64,000 nucleotides of DNA from Tridacna crocea (GCA_943736015.1 OX031063.1:37278672-37342671), one strand, 5' to 3'; counted from the first letter of the stretch, positions 43,765-56,911 are shown. Notes: generated by a model from the sequence alone, not told the origin. Numbers and translations are program-made.

Positions 43765-44447
43765 AAGGGTAATTAGAAGATAGAGATCAACAATCTCTTT
43801 ATTTATCGAAAGGGTAAACAAAGTAATCGCGCACTCCACCTTCGCCCCATTTTGTACTATTTAATCTTTGAAATAGTACGCTTACAGCCTACACAAAATA
43901 TATGTCACATGACACTTCAAACTGTCACATGATATCTTCATAAAGCTCCCATTGGTCCAACGAATCTTCATTTCGTTCAATATACTTTAAATAAAATGTT
44001 AATTTTGGGACATTTTCACTTTTTGACGTTATATACAATGTAGGATCGAGATTTATTAACTGAATGATTGACATTTGAATATGTTTAATTGCTGTTTGAG
44101 AGGAAATTATACGTTTTTCTTGCTTTGAAATGATAATAATTGGCTTTTCACTGTGAATATGCATTTGTTAAAGAAAGTGAAAAGATCCTCTTTATATATT
44201 TAAAGTTCTAAAGAATAACTTGGTCTTTATTAATAAAGCTTCTCACGCGCTTCTCGTCTACAGAAAAATGATAATATTTTCTTTTCTAATCTTTTGAAAT
44301 CATCTTCGTGTCTTTTGATCGTTCAAAGAAATTAAAACAGTTAACATTTATAGGTGTTTCATAAAAACATATTGTACAGGGAGATCACACAATACGTTTG
44401 GTACAGTCTGATTTGGATTCCGTACAACGTTAGTAAATTGTCTATTG

Positions 44448-44640
44448 CGGCCTTAGAACATTTACCAACAATCTCGAATATGACGACCCTGTCCGAGAGA
44501 AGTAGGTTTCCGAAAATGAAATAATGATAATTTCGGAAAGTAGTAAATGATGGTAAACAGCACTTTCTCTTTTTCCCTCGTTACTTTCCACTATTTCATA
44601 AAAAAAATCTTTTTGTTTGAACCTTATTTATCCTGTCAGG
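44448..44640 (-). repeat. Decayed MITE-A copy
   Basis: catttaccaacaatctcg and atggtaaacagcactttctc are the recognisable parts. Confidence 0.4.
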
Positions 44641-44881
44641 TGTTATGGTTTTCAGTATTCAGAAGTTTAAAATTGATTTACAAATTATATAACTATGGTC
44701 AAGTTTTCTAACATGACGGAAACACGTGAGTATGGTCTGAAACAGTCATCAATGTTACCGAAGCTAGATAGCTAGAATAAGTTGTCAGTTGTTTTAAAGT
44801 TATGATTATGTGTTTTCTCTCTCATCACGTTAGTCATCACAGTAGAATTTATCACTGCTTAAAGGTTTATGCCGATCACAA

Positions 44882-45330
44882 TATAGAGGATATTTGTTTT
44901 TTTCGGTGAAAGATCAAAATTTATTTCATCGAGTGAACACTATCGGTAATATTTTCACGAGTGGCACAGTCACTAGTGAAAATATTACTGATGGTGTTCA
45001 CGAGATGAAATGAATTTCAATCTTTCACCCCAAAAAGCAAATTTTCTATTTATTTCATGCTTTTAACTCTTTCTGAGAGAAGCTTTATCAAAATCCACTA
45101 GAGTTCCCCGTGGCGTACCCCTCCCGCATAGCAACGCATTACAATATTACGACAAGCGCGAGAAATGTAAGGTATATGACATCATGTTTCCCATCTTGTT
45201 GTTTGGCACGCGCAATTTACCTGGGCAACAAGAACATGAAAATCGGTATTTGCACTGGTGGTACCAGTGTAAGATCGAAAAATATTTTCACTGCTATTTG
45301 TCAATATCCTACCGGAAAACATGAAATAAA
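44882..45330 (+). repeat. Family D element
   Basis: Starts atagaggatatttg, then the hairpin about ggtgaaagatcaaaattt; ends aaaacatgaaataa. Confidence 0.65.
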
Positions 45331-45479
45331 GAGGAAATAATACTTCTGCTCTGACGTCATTTCCGGTGAATCTCAACTCTTTCAACGCCTAATACTAGTA
45401 TATAAACCCACAACTTCCGACGACAGAAAGTTCAATTCTCTAAACGTTTGTAACGTTTTTGCCTTAAAAACTTCGCTGA

Positions 45480-45560
45480 AAAAGCGGACGGTGTAGGTTC
45501 AAGATTGGGCTGCACGTTCTGTGCACTTTGATCTTGGATCGGTTCTGTCCGAAAAAGTCT
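45480..45560 (+). repeat. MITE-C hairpin fragment
   Basis: gtaggttcaagattgggctg pairs with actttgatcttggatcgg. Confidence 0.5.
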
Positions 45561-46465
45561 CATGTTTTTCGCCTATTGCCCCGACAGATGCGTTGGCAGT
45601 TATTTTCCAAAAAGCTCACGTTTAGTGGTTCGCAAGATCGTACCTCGCCCGGGAACACGACTCAAAATGAAACCTTGAGACAGTACATTTTATTTACCAT
45701 CGTATCACGTCCATGACAACAAACTTGTTGAAAATGGCAAGCAAGCCGATTAACTTTAGATCCGTTTTCAAGCCTTTTATTGTCTATACAGAATCACCGA
45801 AGTATACATGACTACGTAACCGACAGCTTCACACCAAGGCTTGGCAGCATGTCATGGTGTTGTCTTGCCTCGCCCTGATAAGCCTATGATTCTTTTATAT
45901 CCGCTATAAGCATGTTTTGTAATTGTATCTTGGGCGATGTTTCAGTGAAAATATCGTAACTTCGAGCAAATCCTTCACACTAACTATGATTTGTCAAATT
46001 TATGTCAGAGCGGTTGGGACTTGGAAAGAAGCTGTACCTTTATTTTAATTTAATGCCCATCAACATTTGCAACTCTTGGTTGATATTTAGCAAGACAACT
46101 ACATTATAAATTCATTCAAATCTGGACAGAAATGGGAGGGTTGTTCACTTCTGTAAACTATTGTAACAAGTCGCCTGTTCATTGAGACGACATGATGACA
46201 TAATACATTTGTCATTGTTAGACAATCGCAGTGGTTCGACCAACCGCAGAGGGGGTCGTAATGTGTGATCGAATAGTATGGACGATTGATTCGTAAAACA
46301 GATAAAGGGCAGCTTTTGTCTGAGAACTAAGGTAAAGCGAAACAATTTTTATGGACAATGTCACATGCATGTCCTTTCTGTTATGTCATGGTTAAAAGAA
46401 TTCTGTTAGCTAAAATGACAAATCAATATGAAGCAAAATATGTACACGCATTGAACAAGTTCAAG

Positions 46466-46678
46466 GTAAACCCTCATCCTGTCATATAACCAAAATGAAA
46501 TGTTCAAATCGATAGTAAAACCAAAATATCGCTATTTCGAAATTCTGTTTTGGCGAATGATATATCCTTAACGGACAGTGTAGATCGAAGATCAGACTGC
46601 ACGTTCTGTGCAGCCTGATCTTGATCTACACTGTCCGCAAAAGGTCAGTGGGTCGAACTCAGCAGCCTAAAAGTTTAA
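46466..46678 (+). repeat. MITE-C copy, full length
   Basis: Left taaaccctcatcctgtc, right cagcagcctaaaagtttaa, hairpin with one or two mismatches. Confidence 0.7.
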
Positions 46679-46897
46679 GCTAAATGTGCATTTGCTATGT
46701 TCCATCTCTACATCCCTAATTATAAATCTACTTCGGTTTTCTTCGCATGAGTAATATTTTTTCATATACAAGTTGAACTGGGCACCAATTTATTCAACAC
46801 TATACCACATGTGCTTCACCGACTTGGATCAAAGCATGTCTGTCTATACGGCGTGGTGTGGGTAAAAAGAATCAATTTCACAACAATCTTTCTACCG

Positions 46898-47125
46898 TTA
46901 CCAAAAGTAACAACCTCCTGTTTGCAAGACCGCCGGGAAGCAAACATTTGAAAATATTATTATATAGAGCAGGAAAAAATGCTGGCAACCAGCATTTTCT
47001 CCTTGGCCCATAGTGTTTTCCATACTTTCATCGCCAGATTCGATCATTTTAGAAACATTGGTATTGTCCGCAAAGTATTTTCATTTGAATAGGTCTGATG
47101 TTTTTTTTTTCTTTTTCAAACAAGG
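46898..47125 (-). repeat. Decayed MITE-A copy
   Basis: aaaaatgctggcaaccagca with attttctccttggccca is the remaining palindrome. The left arm is largely lost. Confidence 0.5.
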
Positions 47126-47543
47126 ACTTAGAGAGCTGCACCAACACCAAAAAAGGGGTCTGACGCGGAATACGTAATGTTTCTGTACCGATAACGGGAT
47201 ATTTCCATGTCTAGTAATGGAATGTATTTCAGCACGCATTGAAACCATTTATCTATCGAACATAATAAATCCTTGATGGCGTAAAACTTCGAATAGTCAT
47301 CGCTTGATTTGTTCAGTTATTCGACCTCTGACATTTAGAAATTTAAGGTCGACTGGGTTCAGTGGAATCAAGTTTGCCACTGGCCTATGCTGTATCTTGA
47401 TTGTAGCATTCTTACAAAGAAGATATCACCGATTCTTTTACAGAAGATTAGATTGTAAAGAACAATAAAAACGGGGTTTGCCTTAATGCAAAAAATAGGT
47501 TGTGAAAAGATTGTTGAAAGAAAAACGTAATTGTTCATTACAA

Positions 47544-47632
47544 GCAATTCGTCGGTTTACTTCAAAAACCTCGTAACTACAGCTTGAAACAAGCTGTAGT
47601 TACGAGGTTTTTGAAGTAAACCGACGAATTGC
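47544..47632. repeat. Family G perfect palindrome
   Basis: Two 43-base arms match without error around the loop aaa. Outer end gcaattcgtcggtttac. Confidence 0.85.
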
Positions 47633-48640
47633 TTCTTTTTCTCATGGTGTCCGCCAAAACAATTCAGACCGTTCGTTTCAGTACTTTTAAATGTACCTTG
47701 TACATTGCTTTTACAAAATTTAAAGTTGGTCTGAATAAATGACAAAGAAGGAGAACTAGCAATTTTTCCTTTTGTCACATTGTAAAGTAGTAAGGACACG
47801 GGGTGTTGCACTGAAAAAAAAACTTCTGCAGAAGGAAATGTGTTGAGGCAACCGATTTGAGAGGCTGAACTGACATTTAGTGCTGTAACAAACCGGGGGT
47901 ACGTTGGCCGTAATGAATTAGATCGTAATTGGACGTCGGAACTTGTTTTTCAGGCTTCAAGATAAACAACGGGAGAGAAATGGGCTTTATCAAAAAGTCA
48001 GCTAATTGTGGTTATATACAGTGATAAATCACACACAAAAACTCGTCGTAAGCGTTTGCTAACCTCAGAAGTTATTGTTCCGAGAAGTTTTGTGAAGCTA
48101 ATTTAGGGGGCAACTGACGGTCAAAAGTAAACAATTTGTGGATCAAAATGCAGGCAATTTAATGCTAGTTTTACCATTCCTTTTTCTGTTAGCAAGTGGG
48201 CCTTTAATAGACTGCTATGTTACAAACTATACACCTAAAATAAATGACAAAAATAGATAAAACATTTAAAGTCAATGATATTTGTAATTTTAAGACTACG
48301 ACACTGCATTTTGAAAACTCATGTTTGCAAAAATATCACACAAAATTCACTTATATTCAGGTTCTGTGAACTGTATCAACATTTTTCTGAATAAAAAGTA
48401 AAGTTATACGCTCGGAATTTTAAGAGAAAAATGGACCCCGCCATTAACAAACTGTAGATATACTTTCCAAAGAGTGCCGATTATTATGTTATTGTGTATC
48501 CGCCAGATGGACGAGCTTAATAAAAACAATGAAAATACAAACAACATACAAAAGAAGGAAAAAAAAAGATGAAAACAAAGAAGTGTCATACAACCAAAAT
48601 GATCAGAAAAAGAGACAATGTACAACAACATCCCAACTCA

Positions 48641-48816
48641 CTGACCTTTTACAGACAGTGTAGATCAAGATCAGACTGCACATTCTGTGCAGTCTGATCT
48701 TGATCTACACGGTCTGATAAGGACATCTTCCCCAAAAAAATTCTAAAAAGAAGCAAAACTTGGGTTTTAATATCGGCTGAAAACCTTCATTTCACTTACA
48801 CAGCAGGATGAAGTTA
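48641..48816 (-). repeat. MITE-C copy, reversed
   Basis: A perfect hairpin arm pair around agactgcacattctgtgcag. Ends near cacagcaggatgaag. Confidence 0.65.
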
Positions 48817-49436
48817 TGGGCTAATTGGGGGCTTATCAGGGATTGTTTGGGCTTATCAGCACAGCTACTTCTATATACCTACCAATTAACGTAGATCTCA
48901 TAAATTACAGAGAAAACAGTAGAGAATAATAAACAGTTGCGACGTTTTTATTTGTCTATTAAACAAGCTTTGGTTCTTAATCATTGTCTACATCTGTATA
49001 AAAAAAAAAGATAGTTCTTTATCCATAAAATAAACAACGCATTTCTTCATCACCTATATTTTTAACCTAATGCTTTACAAAGCCAACAAAAATTCTAACG
49101 CCCAAACTAACTCACAGCGTTGGTATTGACTGTGGGAAAATAAGCGATCGAATGTGTCGGACAAATCGTCCCTTTTGTCCCCACAATGTTTCTCATACCG
49201 TGAAAAACAAAAACACTATTTTTCCCCGTTCTATATTCGATATGCTGTGCTCTCGTAAAATGGGATTTAATGTACCACACAAATCACCACACACTTATTC
49301 ATTTTGCCAAACAACTGGGTAAAAGGAGAAAAGTCGTTGGGCACGCGGAAAATTTACTAAAGGCAAACAATTTCGACTTGGGTCAGGTTGCGCGGAATGA
49401 AGAGGCGAACCTGTGTCAATAGTCTAAACAGAACCA

Positions 49437-49662
49437 TCGCTTTACCAAACAATAAAATTTTAGACTGATCCAAATTCAAAGCACTTGCAGGAGACAAAAT
49501 AAACGTAACTCAAAAATTGAAATTTGCATCCAGCAGGGTAGAAAGTATTGTGGGAAAAAGAGAAAATGCTGGTTACCAGCATTTTTTCTTTTTCCCAAAA
49601 TGTTTTCAAAAGGCTTCTATCTCAGGGTCCTAAAAACAAGGGATTATTTGGTAAAGAGTTAA
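49437..49662 (+). repeat. MITE-A copy, followed directly by family I
   Basis: Contains ctttaccaaacaataaaatt and ends tttggtaaagagttaa. Its terminal TTAA is also the left flank of the family I element. Confidence 0.7.
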
Positions 49663-50038
49663 GGTAAGACCTGTGTAATACACTTCCGGTGAAGATTTGG
49701 CAAAAATTCTAATTGGTTGTTAAATAAGGATAAATAAGGATTTATGCAGAAATAATATTTTTGCACATTTCTAACGGATCAGAAAATCCGTTTATGTCTA
49801 TCTTGAAAATTTTTTTTCTTGATACTTTTGTTTGTTTTCTAAAAAGGAAGGTAATTATTATCTCTTTTTCAATTGAGAATATAGCGGTTTTAGATTTATA
49901 AATGATAATTCAAAGAAGGAAAAAATGGAAAAAATGAAAAGGTGAAAGTAGTTCAATAATATTCATTTTTAATTATAGCTAATTTTGCAAGATGATATTT
50001 TAGTGGAAATAGCTGTTTTCCATTACACAGGTCTTACC
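49663..50038. repeat. Family I element with perfect terminal inverted repeats
   Basis: Ends ggtaagacctgtgtaat and attacacaggtcttacc are perfect 17-bp inverted repeats with TTAA on both sides. Confidence 0.75.
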
Positions 50039-50042
50039 TTAA

Positions 50043-50235
50043 CATGATTATGGATCCTTAAACTCCTTTTTGTTTTACAACTGAGAATTTCATGAAATAT
50101 AATGGTCCTTAGACATGACGAAAATATATCCATAGCTTACAGTTTTTAATCCAGGTCAACCTGCGCGAGCCGGACATGGGTCGACATAGATAGCCTTTGC
50201 ATCGAATCCCTATTCACAGGGCGTGACTCATATAT
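50043..50235 (-). repeat. Family F element, reversed, decayed
   Basis: Directly follows family I. atggtccttagacatgac and the remnant hairpin aggtcaacctgcgcg are present. Confidence 0.5.
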
Positions 50236-50263
50236 AACAATATTTCGCCTTTGTAAGTCTATT

Positions 50264-50556
50264 TTAACCCTTTACCAAAGAATTTCTGGTTTTTACGACC
50301 CTGAGAGAGAAGCCTTTTGAAAACATTGTGGGAAAAGGAGAAAATGCTGGTAACCAGCATTTTCTCCTTTTCCCACAATGTTTTCTACCGTGCTGGAAAC
50401 CGATTATAATTTTTGAGTTATGTTCATTTTGTCGTCTGCAAGTGCTTGTCTACCGTGCTGGAAACCAATTTCAGCTTTTGAGTTATGTTCATTTTGTCGT
50501 CTGCAAGTGCTGTCAGTTTGGACCTGTCTAAAATTTTGTCGTTTGGGAAAGGGTTA
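50264..50556 (-). repeat. MITE-A copy with internal tandem duplication
   Basis: Starts ttaaccctttaccaaag, has a perfect palindrome, then a roughly 64-base segment repeated in tandem (taccgtgctggaaacc at about 50385 and 50451). Ends in gtttgggaaagggtta. Confidence 0.75.
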
Positions 50557-51526
50557 GATAAATGCTTGCGTTTTATTTTCACTCTTTGCAAAAGGGAAGG
50601 ATTAAAACCTCATGCGAAACTTTAGAGGAAATTTCGATAATTAGCTGCAGAAAAGTGCATTGGTTACCTTTGATGGGAATCATTTGAGATCCATCATCTT
50701 CCAAAGGCACGCATAATACAATTTTATTTAAACCTGTTCTTATTGTAGATGGTAGTGTTTATACTTTTAAACACACTCCATTTCGACATTTGTCCTCGAA
50801 TAAAGCACTAAATTTCACCACTCGGGATTTCTATAAAGGACCGAAAAAAATCGAAACGAACTTTTTGAAAGGCAGATAATTATAGAGGATCAGCGTTAAT
50901 TGTAAATCACCCTCTTATAGCCAGCCTTCATTCTCATCCAACAGTTGACTGCAATTCAAATACCCTAAATGAAAGAGACACTTGAAATGTCGCCAAGCGA
51001 GTGGCCTTGTACAGAAATTACTTGACCACGCGGAAAATAGTCTTTCGTCTCAATTTGAAAGGCGGAAGTGACGTGGAAAATTTCGGATTGGTTCTCAGCT
51101 GTAATATTGTTTAGTGTGCTGGGCTCTCTGTCAGCAGAATGTATTGAAACAATTACAGCTTTCGAGGCGGCAATAGAATAGAAGGGAAGCGACTATTGAT
51201 GGCGCTTGGACACGCTGTTGTGACTGATTTGAATAAAGGGATTAAAGTCTTGACTTTCGACACTTGGTTTCTAATTAAGAGATAAAAATAGTCTCGCAAA
51301 AATGAGAATATGTCACAACTGCACGGCGCAAAACTGGTTCATTTGAATGTGTAAAAGGTTTCACTTGTCTATGCATAATAATTGGGTATTTTTCCAATTG
51401 CTTAACAAATCAAAACAACAACAAAAAATGTCATTAAATGAGACCCGTTGTAAAAAATTGTTCTCACCTTTTTATTTTACATTTTTACTTTTTTACATTT
51501 TCAACCATGCTTCAGTATGTCTATTA

Positions 51527-51988
51527 TTTATTTCATGCTTTCCGGTAGGATATCGAGAAATAGAAGTGAAAATATTTTTCGATCTTACACTAGTACCACC
51601 AGTGAAAATACCGATTTTCGCGTTCTTGTTGCCTAGGTCAATTGCACGTGCCTCACCACCAGATGGGAAATATGACATCATTTGCCTTACATTTCTCGCG
51701 CTTGACGTAATATTGTAATGCGTTGCTATGCGGGAGGGGTACGCCACAGGAAATAACGGAAAAAAACTGTACTGGATTTTGATAAAGCTCCTTCCAGAAA
51801 GGGTTAAAAGCACGAATTAAATAGAATATTTTTTTTTCGGTGAAAGATCGAAATTTTTTTCATCTCGTGAACACCATCGGTAATATTTTCACTCGTGGCG
51901 CAGCCACTAGTGAAAATATTACCGATAGTGTTCACGAGATGAAATAAATTTCGACCTTTCACTGAAAAAGAAAACAAATATCCTCTAT
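51527..51988 (-). repeat. Family D element, reversed
   Basis: Starts ttatttcatgctttccgg and ends caaatatcctctatg, the reverse of the start of the copy at 44882. Confidence 0.65.
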
Positions 51989-52174
51989 GTATCGGTAGTG
52001 AGTCATAAGTACAATGATATGCATGTCTAAAGCTAATTGATCAGTACTCCACACAAGGCTCTATTAGTGGTGGTTTACTATCCACTGTGTTGTTGGGTTT
52101 CTGTAGAGGGAAAAGGAGGACTTTTGTGATCATCGGTGCAAATTCATGGTATCCCTAAAAATGAGGTGTTACCC

Positions 52175-52220
<46 letters not shown>
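52175..52220. repeat. (CT)n microsatellite, pure
   Basis: About 45 uninterrupted bases of tctctc. Confidence 0.9.
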
Positions 52221-52223
<3 letters not shown>

Positions 52224-52805
52224 GTCTTCCCCCCAAGGGTCATAATTCACAGTAATCAAACACTGTTACTATCTGTTTTATCTACCAGCAATAATTGTAT
52301 ATCGATATTTTGTAAGCGCAGAAAGCACGATAAACAGAAATTGCCCCTAATTGTGAATTTATCGGGATTCCTCACCAATCTATTGTCTTGTGTTTCGTTA
52401 ATTTGGTATCGCGCTGGCAGCGTTTATTAAATAAGAGCGACCATTTCAATTTATTTGATGAAGTTTTCGTCCGGGCAGATGGCGATCATGAAATTCAGAC
52501 GCACATTTAATGCACGAAATGGCTTCTACAATATCTTGGAATAATTTGCAGACCGAGATTTGAGTGCCCACAAAGCCGCTTCCATGTAGTCCTTAATCTT
52601 CACATGTGTCCCCCAAGGTGTTCAAGACACTGAAGTTTAATCAATGGATTGACGTGGGACACTGTATCCCAACAATCCTTCTTAACTCCTTACGAGAATC
52701 TAAATTTTTGCCTGGTCCAAATTGAGAGCATGACTGTCATGTAAAGCATATGAGGTTTCTACGTGGCGGCTTTTTCACTTGTTTGTTTACATGTACCAAA
52801 ATATA

Positions 52806-53175
52806 TTAACCCTTTACCCCATAAGTTCTTTCTATGGTATCTCTAATTGACCGTAAATAACAGCTAGGATGAAGCCGTTTCTTATGTGTATATGACACCT
52901 TTTGATGGCATAGAAAACAGTGTTGCAAAAGGTGAAATGCTCATCACGAGCAATTTCACCTTTTGCCACAATGTTTTCCATAGGCTCCTACAAGCAATGT
53001 GTAGAAATGAATGAAGCCGTTTCTTATGTGTATATGACACCTTTTGATGGCATAGAAAACAGTGTTGCAAAAGGTGAAATGCTCATCACGAGCAATTTCA
53101 CCTTTTGCCACAATGTTTTCCATAGGCTCCTACAAGCAATGTGTAGAAATGAGTATCTGTGGAGTAAAGGGTTAA
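52806..53175 (+). repeat. MITE-B with tandem duplication of its hairpin
   Basis: Bounded by ttaaccctttacccc and ggagtaaagggttaa. The inner 142 bases, including the whole palindrome, occur twice in direct order. Confidence 0.8.
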
Positions 53176-53887
53176 AACTAAGAGCCAATAAACTATTTCA
53201 AAAATTGATGGTGTCCTCTTCTGGCTTCTTTTGTAAAGAGGTCATCTTGTTGAAGAAAAATGTTGTTTATCAAAATCATGAGCTTGGATCGTACCCAATA
53301 CCGTTAAATCCAACTCGTGAACTAGAGAGCTATGAAGGGCCAACCGATTTGTGAATGTATCTCTACACAGATGCACAAAGTTAACTTGTTTAGAATTATA
53401 ACGAATAGTTCGGTTTTAAACACCAAATAGACGATATTGAGTCTTGATGATTATTAAGAAACTGTGAAAAAAAGTTTAGAAATAAAAGAAAAAGTGTGAA
53501 TGTAGGATTTCGACTTATTTCTGATCACTGTATACATTTGTAAACTGACCGTAAATTCAAATGGATCTAAGGATATGCCCAGAGCTGCGTTTTATTAACC
53601 GAGGCGTTCGGTCTGTGATCAGGAGTCTTGCCACCAAGCCTCGAGGGGTTGTGGGGAAGAGCAAGTCATGTGCAAGTGCTCTTCAGCGCCCTAACCTTGC
53701 ACCAGCGAGGGCATAGAAATGTACGAATAAGTGATCAACCGCCTTGACGTAGCTGAAATTCTGTTGAAAGCGAAGTTTATAAAAAAACAACCCAAGCCAA
53801 CAACAGCAAAGGCTTTTGAAGTAAAAGACATCAAGAACTCCCAGAGCAAACTTTTAACCTTATGACGCTGTCACAATTTACTAAAAC

Positions 53888-54160
53888 TATATGGCTTGCA
53901 ACACGCGAAAAGGGACATTCGGACATCTGCGTAAACTGTCGTCTTGGATCAGCCTGTGCAGTCCGCGCAGGCTGATCCGAGACGACACTTTCCGTTTTTA
54001 TGATTTTTTTATGTTTTGCGGAAGTCTACTGAGGAACAAAATAATGTAGACGCAAAGTGCCGTCTCGGATTAACCTGCACGAGGACTGCGCAGGCTGATC
54101 CGAGACGACACTTTACGCAAATGTCCGAACTCCCCTTTTCGTGTGTTGCAAGCCATATAG
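53888..54160. repeat. Family E double-hairpin element, full length
   Basis: Starts tatatggcttgcaacacgcg and ends cgtgtgttgcaagccatata, giving 20-bp imperfect terminal inverted repeats. Confidence 0.75.
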
Positions 54161-55764
54161 AATCGAATAAACTTGAGGACGTTTATGACAAATTCTTCCA
54201 ACGAACAGACTTTTTTTTAAACTTTGCATATACAAAGCTCATCATGTCTCTTATAGGTTACAATGAAAAAGAAAAGGGGTCCCCGTGCTCGTTTCTGAGA
54301 AATTCGCTTTTAAAAAGGTATATACAGTTCCAAAATTCGGCATATACTGGATTTAACATACTTTCCTTTCATAGTCAATTAAACAGGAAAATTACCAGAA
54401 GAATTTACAAATATACATCACTTTAAAGAAAAATAATTCAGTTTTGCCCAAAAAACATATAAAAACCTGGTTATGAGCATGGTAAATGTACCAATATGCA
54501 TTTCATATATAGACCATTGAGTCAAAAAGAGAGATAATTTGACCGGGTTAAGGGTTAATCTTCAATATAAACATACTTTCTAACGGACAGACTTTTTTTT
54601 TTTAATTTCCACAATCATAGTACTTATAGATCTTGACAATAAGAAAAAATGAAATTGGCACCTACCTGTGCTTCTTTCCCCAGGAAAAAGGGATGAAGGT
54701 CATTTTTTCAAAGGAAAACTATATAACAGAAGCTCAGCAGACATAGACGGAAAGAAGAAATCGCTCATTAAAAGCGATTTCTTGTTTTACCTCATTAATT
54801 TTGGATCCTATAGTCATTAAATAAATGAACATAGCCTATATACCTCAAATTCATATCAAACCTTTTTTTCATAAATTTGCATACATGATTATGGCCATAC
54901 GGCTCATAGAAATACAACAAAAAGAAATGCCTGTGGAAAAAATGGGATAAAGGCTCGGCAGATATAATGGAAAAAGGAAAAAATATTCAGTAGAAGAAAT
55001 TTCTCCTTTTCCCGCAGTATTTTTCAAAGAGGAAATAGGTATACTTCAAGAAATAGGTATACTTCAACAGCTTCACTTTTCCACCTGTTTTATTGTATGC
55101 TGTGTAACTGGACTTTTTTCCCAGCTAGTTCTTTACCAGTCATATCATCCTTACACTGGAAGGCCAGTTTTGATGCTATCACCTTCATCCTGAAAGGATA
55201 GCATAACAACTGGCCTGCCAGTGTCAGGAAAAAGTCAGCAGCTGTATAATTTTTCCTGTTCTTGTTTGATAAAAACTTCCTCTTTTTATTTCGACCATAG
55301 AATACCATGGTTTGTGCAACTGTACTAGTACCATCCATAGAATGTTCTACTTGTAAAAGTGCACCGTCGGTCCGCAGTTACTATTGCCATTTGTTACTAC
55401 ATGCGCAGTATGGATGCGCGTGAACATTTATACCAAACGTCATTAAAAGTTCATCGTTGTTTTTTATGAGAAAGATGCACAAGAGTCAATAAATGTTTAA
55501 CAATTTCCTGGAACATTAAATTTCTAATACGAAGCCGATGTCATCCGATTTTGTTTGGGCAATTAAACAGAATTTCAGTGCAATCAAACTGGATTGAAAC
55601 ACTAATTTGCTCGCAATAAAGAGTAACTCGAAATGGTCTGTCATCACTCTTTGGAATGCATTTTTTTCATGTAATTGTTCAATACTAGAGACAAACGCCA
55701 TTCATCCGTTTGCAGAATTAACTCTTATCACGATTAGGCGCTACTTTAGATGCGCTTTCAGACG

Positions 55765-55830
55765 ATGTAGAATCAAGATCAGACTGCACGTTTTGTGCAG
55801 TCTGATCTTGGATTTACAGCGCCCGATACT
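55765..55830 (+). repeat. MITE-C hairpin fragment
   Basis: gaatcaagatcagactgcac pairs with tgcagtctgatcttggattt. Confidence 0.55.
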
Positions 55831-56684
55831 CTTTTAGAGAACCTAGACAAATCGAGGTCTGAAGCTGAGGCATTTTTACTTTTTCTTCTTGCTGAAAATG
55901 TTCGATTTATTGGTATGCCAGTTAAACATTTATCCTTATGGACCAAATGCTTTGATATTTCCATCCTCTTTTTCTATACATTTATTGATACATGTGTGTT
56001 TATAACAGACTTATGCTTATCAAATATTTCTCTATAATGCAGACCTAGGTCATACAACACAGATATGATTCCACCCATTTCGCCCATGACAGTGTAGTCG
56101 CAAAATGCAAGCTACGGGATAAGGATATAATAAAGATCATTTGTGCTTCTGGCGGGCAATAGAAAATGATCGATGACCCATTCTTGCAGACATAAAACAC
56201 GATATTTGGCCGTGGATTATCCCATATTAAACTAGCCAGTGGGCAAATACGACGGCGCGATAATTTCCATCTCACTAAGACTCGGGTAAATCGGCGTGCT
56301 GGCAACGATTGTAATTAAGTGTCGCATTGCTAATAAAGACGTTATCTGCCTATTTTCGTCCGCTGTAATTGATTTTTATTGATTTCCATCTTTTGTCTTC
56401 TATTGTCAAGTGCTATGTTGATATGATACGCCGGCGGATTCTCTAAACACTCTATATTATAGAGATCACCAGTAACCCGATCGTAATTTAAAGCCTGTCG
56501 CTGCCAATGGCAAGGTAAATAGCTTAGACGTAAGGCGAAGAAGATTAGACTTCATTAAATGTACAGTCTGATCTGGACTCCACATCAATATCTATATTAT
56601 GCTAAAAGTTTGTCAAGATGACATTCAGTTGAAAAGGAAAAATACATCAAAACCTCGAAAAAAAAGGAGTCGAAACGCTATAGC

Positions 56685-56911
56685 TAAACTCTTTACCAAA
56701 CAAGAAAATTTGAGAATGTTACAAACTGAAAGCACTTGCAGTCGACAAAACATATATCGCTAAAAAACTGAAATTTGTTTAGAGCAAGGTAGAAAACATG
56801 GTAGGAAAAGGAGAAAATGTTAGTTTCCAGCATTTTCTCCTTTTCCACCATGTTTTCAAAAGGCTTCTCCCTCAGGGTCGTAAAAGCCAGAGATTGTTGG
56901 TAAAGGGTTAA
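56685..56911 (+). repeat. MITE-A copy
   Basis: Starts taaactctttaccaaac and ends gttggtaaagggttaa. The palindrome has a few mismatches. Confidence 0.7.

Noticed and set aside
43258-43839. 193-codon open frame on the minus strand
   Set aside because: It crosses a family F end, an A/B hybrid MITE and a MITE-C. Translated repeat, not a gene.
45110-45340. Similar translated frames in two family D copies (also 51493-51813, minus)
   Set aside because: The frame (AYPSRIATHYNIT...) is shared because the DNA copies are similar. The third D copy breaks the frame and there is no transposase-like motif.
52882-53354. Overlapping frames across the tandem MITE-B
   Set aside because: They reflect the palindrome read in both directions.
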